Position numbers and translations under genes: made by a program. The notes below the pieces were generated by a model. The model had not been told where the DNA came from. It searched no databases and worked only from the letters and a program-made list of their open reading frames with translations. Below, in pieces: positions 56,440-64,000 of a DNA stretch of 64,000 nucleotides. Where the stretch lies: contig OZ023187.1 in the NCBI GenBank assembly GCA_963995505.1, forward strand, positions 10,379,176 to 10,443,175, in the 5' to 3' direction. Source of the stretch: Hypericum androsaemum (taxonomy: Eukaryota > Streptophyta > Magnoliopsida > Malpighiales > Hypericaceae). Every line of letters begins with the position of its first letter. The stretch's first letter is position 1.

Positions 56440-57070
56440 TTTGGTATCAAAGCCACGGCTTGCTACTATCTATCTTTACCTTTCCTTTTTTTTTTGGTCT
56501 AGTATCCAATTCGTTTTTCATAAGTAGTTTGATTCGTTTGTGTTTCGAGCAATCAGATTCGTGACTTAGTTATTCTAGGTTGTGTATTCTGATCAAAAGA
56601 GAAAAAAAAAGAAAAAAAGAAGAAGAAAAGAAACGGAAAACTAAAGAAGAAGGAAGACTAAACAGGAAATTGCAAGACTAAAGCGGAGCAAGGTGAATTA
56701 GAAAGCTTGCGATTAAAGAGAAAACGCAAGAGAAACAAAAGAGGAAGCAAGAAGCAAAAACCAATAGGCGGACAGAAAACAAGAGGAAGTCAGTCCGAAG
56801 TAATCTACGTGCTGCGCAAGAAAACAAGGAACTACCTTTGATAGTGATCCGTGTAGTTCAAGCAAAGCCTTGTTAGCTTAGTAAGAACGTACAAGAGTAT
56901 CACGAGGGGAAAAAGGCAAGAGTTTGTGAGTGCATTAGAGAGAAAAGCCAAATAATTGAGTGCAAACACGAGTGAACTTGAGTGCAACATACATTGAGAG
57001 TAAACACGTAAGGGAGTGAACTTGTGAGGCCATCAATTTTTTTTTACTAACGAAATTTTCTTGCAGCAAG
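56440..57070 (+). other. PBS and leader of K1
   Basis: Purine-rich leader without a gene. Candidate intron 56881-57066 (GTAAGA...ACTAAC...TTGCAG), ending four bases before the gag ATG. Confidence 0.75.
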
Positions 57071-59633
57071 ATGTCTTACGAAGATCAAAGAGAAAAAGAG
57101 GGTACATTGGCTGATGTTGGTCTTAAGGTATTTGTGGAGGCCCTGACAGGAAAATTCCAACAAATGATGCGAGTGGAGATGGAGCCGTTGCAACAACGCA
57201 TAGATGCAATGGAGGACACTCGCAACAGCCAACAACCAAGAAGAGAAGTCCAAGCACAACGAAGGTTTGCACCTTTGGGAGGCACAAGTGGAGGAGAATT
57301 CCGTGCACAAAGAAGGAGAGCACCTTTGGGAAGCACAAGTGAGGAAGATTCCTACCCTTTTCAGGAGGAGGACGTAGGCTCTACAAGGAATCTTAGGAGA
57401 GCAAGGACTGACCGCCCACCTAGGGAGGCAAGGCGAAGAGGAGATGACAACTTGGGAAGTATTAAGCTGAAGATACCTTCCTTTGCAGGTCGTTCTGACC
57501 CGGAGGCATACCTAGAGTGGGAGAAGAAGATTGAGTTCGTGTTTGGTTGCCACAATTGTTCCGAAGCAAAAAAGGTAAAGCTAGCTGTGACTGAATTCGC
57601 TGATTATGCTATAACGTGATGGGATCAACTTGTCACAAGCAGGAGGCGTAATAGAGAGCGTCCTATAGCTACATGGGAGGAGATGAAAGTGGTGATGAGG
57701 AAATGTTTTGTTCCAAGTCATTACTACCGAGAGCTATACAAGAAGTTACAAGGGATGAGACAAGGAAGTCTGAGCGTGGAAGAATATTACAAACAAATGG
57801 AGATGGCCATGATAAGAGCTGATGTGGAGGAAGATAGAGAAGCTACCATGGCAAGGTTCTTGAATGGACTCAATCCTGAGATCCATGACAAAGTAGAGTT
57901 GCAACACTATGTGGAGTTGGAGGACATGGTGCATATGGCCACGAAAATTGAGAAGCAACTGAAGAGAGGAGGAGGAGGGACAAGAGCTACATCAAGTGCT
58001 AATTGGAAGCCAAACTATTCAAAGAAATTTGACAAACCACAGGCAACCAAGATAGAGCACAAGACTGAGATGTCCAATGCCAACTCTCAAAAGAAGGTGG
58101 AAGCCACTCCCACACGAAACCGAGATATCAAGTGCTTCAAGTGTCAAGGAAGGGGGCACATCTCAAGTCAATGCCCTAACAAACATATTATGGTAATTAG
58201 AGAGAGTGGAGAGGTCGTAACAGAAGGAGAAGACTCGGATCATGCTAGCATGCCTTCATTGGAAGACGTATCCGAAGAGGAAATTCAAGTTCCTGAAGGA
58301 CTCACTCTAGTGGCAAGAAGAGCCTTGAACTTGCAAGCAAGAGAAGAAGATGACAAAGCACAAAGGGAGAACATCTTCCATACAAGATGTTATGTCAAGG
58401 ACAAGGTGTGTAGTGTCCTCATTGATGGAGGCAGCTGTGCTAACGTGGCAAGCACTACTATGGTTGAGAAGTTAGGGTTACTCACGAAAAAATACCCTAA
58501 GCCTTACAAGTTGCAATGGCTGAATGATAGTGGAGAAGTACGAGTGGAGAAGCAAGTGCTAGTGACATTCCGCATTGGCAAGTACGAAAATGAAGTGTTG
58601 TGCGATGTTGTGCCAATGCAAGCTAGTCATCTACTGTTGGGGAGGCCGTGGCAGTTTGATAGAAGAGTAACTCATGACGGACAGACCAACAAGTACTCAT
58701 TTACACTCAATAGGCGTGTGTTCACTTTGGCACCCTTAGCGCCATCACAAGTTTGTGAAGATCAGATGAAGTTACAAAAAGAAAGTAATGAGAGAAAAAA
58801 GAGTGAGCAAAAGAAACGAATTGAGAGGAGAGAAGAAGCCAGAAAAATAGAATTGAAATCGGCCATTGAGAGAAAATCCGAGGGATGGAAAAAGAACTAC
58901 TATGTGGGAGCAAGTGAAATCAAGCAAGCTTGTTTTGAAAAAAAGTCTATGATCTTACTCCGGTATAGGGAGACACTTTTTATCACTAACGAACTTGAGC
59001 CACACTTGCCTAGTGTGATTGTTTCTCTCTTGCAGGACTACAAGGATGTCTTTCCCGAAGAGCTACCAGCTGGATTACCACCTATACGAGGGATTGAGCA
59101 TCAGATTGACTTTGTTCCAGGAGCTACCATGCCTAACCGCCCCGCATAAAGAAGTAATCCGGAGGAAACAAAGGAACTTGAGAGGCAAGTCAATGAGCTT
59201 TTGGAAAAAGGGTACGTGAGAGAAAGCATGAGCCCATGTGCTGTTCCAGTCCTACTTGTGCCTAAGAAGAATGGATCATAGAGGATGTGTGTTGATTGCC
59301 GAGCTGTCAACAACATCACGGTAAAATATCGTCACCCTATTCCTCGCTTAGATGACATGTTAGATCAGTTGCATGGCTCTTGCATGTTTTCTAAGATTGA
59401 CTTAAAAAGTGGTTATCATCAGATTAGGATGAAAGAAGGAGATGAGTGGAAGACTGCTTTTAAAACAAAATATGGGTTGTATGAGTGGATGGTCATGCCG
59501 TTCGGGTTATCTAATGCACCTAGTACATTCATGCGCCTTATGAATCATGTCTTATGTCCATTCATTGGCAAATTTGTCGTTGTGTACTTTGATGATATAC
59601 TCATTTATAGTATGAGTTTAGAGGATCATGTAG
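57071..59633 (+). pseudogene. gag-pol of K1, three nonsense codons, interrupted in RT
   Basis: ATG 57071 (MSYEDQREKEGTLAD). Gag contains a tandem duplication of about 51 bp (QRRFAPLGGTS then QRRRAPLGSTS, 57255-57345) not seen in A. Nonsense codons: TGA 57617-57619 (a Trp of TWWDQ), TAA 59147-59149 (Tyr of RPAYRS), TAG near 59279 (Trp before RMCVDCR). Two of them replace TGG by a G-to-A change. CCHC and protease are intact; RT is open through YFDD (59587-59598) to the K2 insertion at 59633. Confidence 0.9.
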
Positions 59634-60454
59634 TGATGTGAGCAAGCCTAAGGACGCACCTACTATCAAGCTTGTAGACTCGCAGCAAGTTCAAGTTCCA
59701 ATTGGGCCAATGACAAGAGCAAGAGCTAGGAAGTTGCAATCTGACTTCAATGGACTAATGCAAGAAGTTTGGGCTCAAGCAAGTGCGTGGAGGATCAAGG
59801 ACGTCCAAGAAGTCCAAGGGAGGCCCATGCACGTTTTGGAAGCTAAATGGGAAGTTTGAGATGCACGCAATCTCCTGGATGCATGCGCATGTGAATTTCA
59901 AGCTTATCTTGGACATGCGTCCCTAAATTTTAGGAATTGCATCTACTATGTTTTAGGACGTGATATTTACTAGATAGTCTATTGGTTATCTATGTTTAGA
60001 TTGTTTTCCTACTTAGTTGAATATTTCGGCCAGAATCCCTTTAAATTAGGAAGGCGAATTTTGGCCAGCCTTGGACTCCTTATTTGGAGTTAGTTTTCGT
60101 TTAGGAAGTTGTAAGACTTATGGAGCCTATATAAAGAGGCATCCCCATTCAATAAAGACATAACAATTCGGAGAATTACTTAGCATTGGCTAATTGTGAG
60201 TTTAGATACTCGTTTGTTCTTGCTTAGGCTGGTGAGTCGTCTTGGCTAGAATTTAACTTTCACTTATCAAGCGGATCATCCATCCCCGCTCGTGGCGTGA
60301 TACGACCTTAGGTCAAGGTTCAGAAGCTCTTGCTGCGGGTTAAGGTTCAATTTCGCGCCTTAGTTCTTGTGAGTTCTTTGTGAGTTGTGATCTGTTCCAT
60401 TCTGAAGTAACAAACGGTCCGAGTTGTGAGTCTTTTCCACTGAGATTCATATCA
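59634..60454 (+). repeat. 5' LTR of K2 (821 bp)
   Basis: Tail-coding segment intact ([15 protein letters not shown] ... LEAKWEV, stop 59859). TATATAAAG near 60128 and AATAAAG near 60152. Hairpin 60268-60292 with one mismatch (second arm CCGCTCG). Confidence 0.92.
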
Positions 60455-61094
60455 TTTGGTATCAGAGCTTAGCTTGTTACTTTAGTTCATTATCCTTGTT
60501 ATTCTTGTTCTTTTTTTTTTGGGTTCGTTTTGTTGCTTGCTAATCCGTGAGGTTCTTCGCTGTTCGAGAGAAAAGAGAGGAAAACAAACGAGTGAAGCAA
60601 AAACAGAAAAGAAAAGAAAAGGAAAAGAAAAGAAAAAGAAAAGGAAAGAAAAAAAAAAGAAAAAAAAAAGCGAGGAAACAAAACAGGAAGAAGTTAGTCC
60701 TAAGTTGGCCCACACGACTAATTTGGAAGCCGCAAGCTAAAGAGGAAGCAAAATCAAAAAGGAAGCTAGCGAACTAAAGAAGGCGCAGCAGCTGATCAAG
60801 AAAAGGGACAAGCAAGACTAAAAAAACAAAGAAAGGCCAAAAGAGGAACTTTAACATGCTGTTTGTTAAAGCGTGAAGCTCAAGCAAAGGCTGTTCTAGC
60901 TTTAGTAAGAACATACAAGTATCACGAGAGGAAAAAGGCAAGAGTGTGCGAGTACCTTAGAGAGAAAAGCCAATTATTTGAGTGCAAACACGAGTGAACT
61001 TGAGTGCACCTTACATTGAGAGTATACACGTAAGGAAGTGAGCTTGTGAGGCCATAATATTTTTTTATTACTAACCAATTTTCTTGTAGCAAAC
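60455..61094 (+). other. PBS and leader of K2
   Basis: PBS 60457-60468. Purine microsatellite 60600-60670. Candidate intron 60905-61089 with acceptor TTGTAG. No gene. Confidence 0.8.
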
Positions 61095-61519
61095 ATGTCG
61101 CATGAAGGTCAAACTATGGGAAGCATAGACCTTAAGTTATTAGTGGATGCCTTGGCCGGGAAGCTCGAGCAGATGGTGCAAGCTCAGATGGAGCCTTTGC
61201 AACTACGCGTGGATGCCGTGGAGAATTCTCGTGACAACCCCCAAACGCGAGGCAAACTTTAAAGGCGTAGGAGAGGAGTACCTATTGGAGAGTCGAACGG
61301 AGCTGATTCTGAATCTGAAGAAGGCGTAGGCTCTACAAGGAGTCTTAGGAGAGCAAGAACAAACCGCCCACCTAGGGAGGCGAGGCAAAAGAGAGACGAC
61401 AACATAGGGAGTATCAAACTGAAGATACCCTTCTTTGCTGGTCGTTCTGACCCGGAGGCGTACTTAGAGTGGGAGAAGAAGATTGAGTTCGTGTTTGATT
61501 GCCACAATAGCTCCGAAGC
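61095..61519 (+). pseudogene. gag fragment of K2 with nonsense codon
   Basis: ATG 61095 ([14 protein letters not shown]). TAA at 61260-61262 where relatives have CAA (ELQRRRR). The frame continues through [21 protein letters not shown] to the K3 target at 61519. Very close to gag of A and C. Confidence 0.9.
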
Positions 61520-62263
61520 TGATGTAAAACTCGCTGGGAATTCCACACGAACGGACCGCTGCTACTTGATGGATGAGAAAAGACTCCAACTCCAACTACG
61601 CAATGCACGAACCTTGGTGATGTCTCACCGCAACCCGAACAATGGAAGTCAAGAACCCAAGTCCTTAAGTCGAATCACGCCACAAACAGAGGTGGATAAT
61701 CTGTTTGATAAGTGAAATACGTTGCCCTAGCTAAGCGACGCACTAGCCTAACCAAGAACACATAATGAATCAAAACTCACAAACTAGCAATAGCTAAGTA
61801 TATTCTGAATGAATAAAAGGTTGTCCACGTTTTTATTGCTAGGAGTCCCTTTATATAGGCCCCAAAAGTCTCAAACATTCCTAAACAAAAACTAACTCCA
61901 AATAAGGAGTTCAAAGCTGGCCAAAACTCACCTTCCTAAATAAAAGGGATTCTGGCCTAATTATTCACTAAGTAGGAAAAACAAACTAAACTAAGATAGA
62001 TACTAGAATATCTAGTAAATATCACGTCCTAAAACATAGGAAAAGAAGTTCCTAAAATTTAGGGATGCAAGTCCAAGATAAGCTGAAATTCTGTTTGCAT
62101 GCATCCAAAAGAATCTTGCGCATGCTAGGCTTCTAAAATAGCACCAATAACGTGTATGGGCTTAACATGGCCTTCTAGGTCGTCCTTGGGCTTGCTTGAT
62201 TCAACTTGAGTCCGAATTGGAACACGCAATGCTCCATGCTCGTTGTTGGATGGTCTCACATCA
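61520..62263 (-). repeat. 3' LTR of K3 (744 bp)
   Basis: Read on minus: TGATGTGAGACC ... GAGTTTTACATCA. The tail-coding segment is short and lacks the TRARA motif. Confidence 0.9.
61683..61707 (-). other. Conserved R/U5 stem-loop of K3
   Basis: On minus: CAAACAG, 11-base loop, CTGTTTG: perfect stem with a third combination of pairs. Confidence 0.7.
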
Positions 62264-64000
62264 TTCCCCCTCTCTTGAAAAGGATTTGCCCTCAAATCTT
62301 CACCTGCATCAAAAGGGCTTAAGTCAGCAACATTAAATGTAGCACTCACATTATACTCACCAGGTAGATCAAGCTTGTAGGCATTGTCATTAATGCGCTC
62401 TAAAACTTGGAATGGACCATCGCCACGAGGTAGTAACTTGGAGCGACGTTGAACGGGAAAACGCTCCTTTCGCATATGCAACCAAACCCATTCACCAGGC
62501 TCAAAGACAACTTTGTGCCGTCCTTTGTTGGCTTGCCTTGCATAGTGCTCCGTTCTCTTCTCAATATTCAGCCTTGCCTTTTCATGTAATTGCTTGACAA
62601 ATTCTGCCTTCTTCTTGCCATCGAAATTAACATGCTCACTCAAAGGTAAAGGTGACAAATCCAATGGAGTCAAAGGATTAAATCCATAAACAAGCTCAAA
62701 TGGTGAGAATTGAGTAGCAGAATGAACTGATCGATTGTAAGCAAATTCAACATGTGGCAAACATTCCTCCCAATTCTTAATGTTATGCTTAATAAGTGCT
62801 CTTAAGAGTGTAGATAGAGTTCTATTCACAACTTCAGTTTGACCATCAGTTTGTGGATGACAAGTAGTAGAGAATAACAACTTAGTACCTAACTTGCACC
62901 ACAAGGTCTTCCAAAAATAGCTCAAGAATTTAGCATCTCTATCAGAAATAATTGTCCTAGGCATGCCATGCAATCTAACAATTTTTCTAAAGAACAAATC
63001 AGCAACATTAGAAGCATCATTAGTTTTATGACATGGAATAAAATGTGCCATCTTAGAAAATCTATCCACTACCACAAAGATAGAATCTCGTCCACGCTTA
63101 GTCCTAGGAAGTCCTAACACAAAGTCCATAGAAATATCAATCCAAGGCTCACTAGGTATAGGTAGTGGCGTATACAAACCATGGGGTTTTACCTTTGACT
63201 TGGCTTGCTTGCAAGTGATGCAACGGCCTCAAACTCTTTCAACATCCCTCTTCATGTGTGGCCAAAAGAAATGATCTTGTAGCATTGCCAAGGTCTTTGC
63301 GATTCCAAAGTGCCCCATCAATCCTCCTCCATGTGCCTCCTGCATAAGCAATTCTCGCATAGAACAATTAGGCACACAAAGTTTGTTTTCACGAAATAGG
63401 TAACCTTCATTCCGAAAGAATTTATTACTCGCACCCTTCTCCGTAGCTCGGAATAGATCACCAAAATCAATATCTTCAGCATACAACTCTTTGATGTGTT
63501 CAAAACCAAGTAACTTAGCATCAAGAGTTGAGATCAAGGCATACCTCCGTGATAGTGCATCGGCAACCAAATTTTCCTTACCTTGCTTGTAGCGAATGAC
63601 ATAAGGAAATGTCTCAATGAATTCTACCCAGCGTGCATGCCTCTTATTCAGCTTGTGTTGCCCTTTCAAGTGCTTCAACGATTCATGATCAGTGTGTATC
63701 ACGAATTCCTTGGGCCACAAGTAGTGCTGCCATGTCTCCAATGTCCGAATTAAAGCATACAACTCTTTGTCATAGGTCGGATAGTTTAGAGGTGCTCCGC
63801 TTAATTTCTCGCTGAAATAGGCAATTGGCCGTCGATCTTGCATGAGTACAGCGCTAATTCCTACACCTGAAGCATCACACTCAACTTCAAACGTTTTAGA
63901 AAAATTAGGTAAAGCTAATAAAGGAGCATTCGTCAACTTCTCTTTGAGTAATTGAAATGCTTTCTCTTGCGCTTCTCCCCAGCTGAATCCAACGCTCTTC
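62125..64000 (-). pseudogene. RT end, RNase H, integrase and tail of K3, one TGA
   Basis: Open from the window edge through RNase H ([34 protein letters not shown]) and the first half of the integrase zinc finger ([13 protein letters not shown]). TGA at 63231-63229 replaces the Cys of VCGRC. The frame then continues through [28 protein letters not shown] and GPF to [12 protein letters not shown] and into the LTR. The tail ([19 protein letters not shown] ... AILEA, stop 62125) is about 28 residues shorter than in A and has lost the GPxTRARA core. Integrase is otherwise complete in view. Confidence 0.9.

Larger units (their letters stand above)
55648..59633 (+). mobile_element. Element K1: CRM-like retrotransposon, 5' part, interrupted by K2
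   Basis: Begins with a complete 5' LTR at target GCTAC (55643-55647) in element I. Has PBS, leader, gag, protease and half of RT; cut at 59633 by K2. Its 3' part must lie right of the window. Confidence 0.9.
59634..61519 (+). mobile_element. Element K2: CRM-like retrotransposon, 5' part, interrupted by K3
   Basis: Complete 5' LTR at target TGTAG (59629-59633) within the RT of K1, then PBS, leader and the first 142 codons of gag. Cut by K3 at target GAAGC (61515-61519). The rest lies right of the window. Confidence 0.9.
61520..64000 (-). mobile_element. Element K3: CRM-like retrotransposon, 3' part
   Basis: Minus strand, running off the right window edge. 3' LTR, PPT (AGAGAGGGGGAA on minus) and the integrase and RNase H end of pol are in view. 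Innermost of the right-hand stack, so probably the latest arrival there. Confidence 0.9.

Overview
No host gene, tRNA or rRNA gene is visible in this window. It is plant genomic DNA made almost entirely of nested LTR retrotransposons and a purine-rich minisatellite. Plant origin rests on the element families: Ty3/gypsy elements primed by initiator-Met tRNA (TGGTATCAGAGC after each 5' LTR) and an Athila/Tat-type element. It is probably a eudicot; the species cannot be told from the sequence. The main family resembles the CRM (centromeric retrotransposon) clade of chromoviruses. It has one gag-pol frame, no chromodomain, and a basic tail with a GPxTRARA core whose coding region crosses the polypurine tract and ends inside the 3' LTR. 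Together with the satellite and the nesting, this suggests centromeric or pericentromeric DNA. That is inference.

Layout, left to right (names are mine). Element D (minus, 1-1881, 5' part only) sits in an LTR fragment L0 (1887-2384), which sits in the integrase of an Athila-like element (plus; 2385-3527 and 16671-21299). Element B (minus, 3528-16665, TSD CCTTC) splits the Athila element. Element A (plus, 9008-15756, TSD GAACC) sits in the leader of B and carries an uninterrupted 1586-residue gag-pol. After the Athila post-pol gene (16894-18081) and 3' LTR comes a 10-bp-unit minisatellite (21300-26697). It is split by element C (minus, 26698-33501, TSD AAAAT), a chimeric short element (33571-36004), element G (plus, 36314-47287, TSD AAAAG) and element H (plus, 49287-51983, TSD GAAGA), and ends at 52313.

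Inside the leader of G lies a tandem of a short non-autonomous element F: three LTRs, two internal domains, one TSD pair GGGAG (37672-41897). From 52314 to the right edge is an open stack of insertions: L3 holds E1/I, which holds K1, then K2, then K3. Each starts with a complete LTR end at a 5-bp target, and all close beyond the window.

Most copies are dead (nonsense codons, deletions, rearrangements). A has no visible defect; C has identical-looking LTRs and one TGA. The short F elements share PBS and PPT with the full-length elements and so probably use their proteins. The most interesting signals are a short stem-loop in the R/U5 part of every CRM-type LTR family that reaches that region, whose stem changes by compensatory substitution between families; a conserved candidate intron ending just before the gag ATG; and the long one-strand-purine minisatellite.
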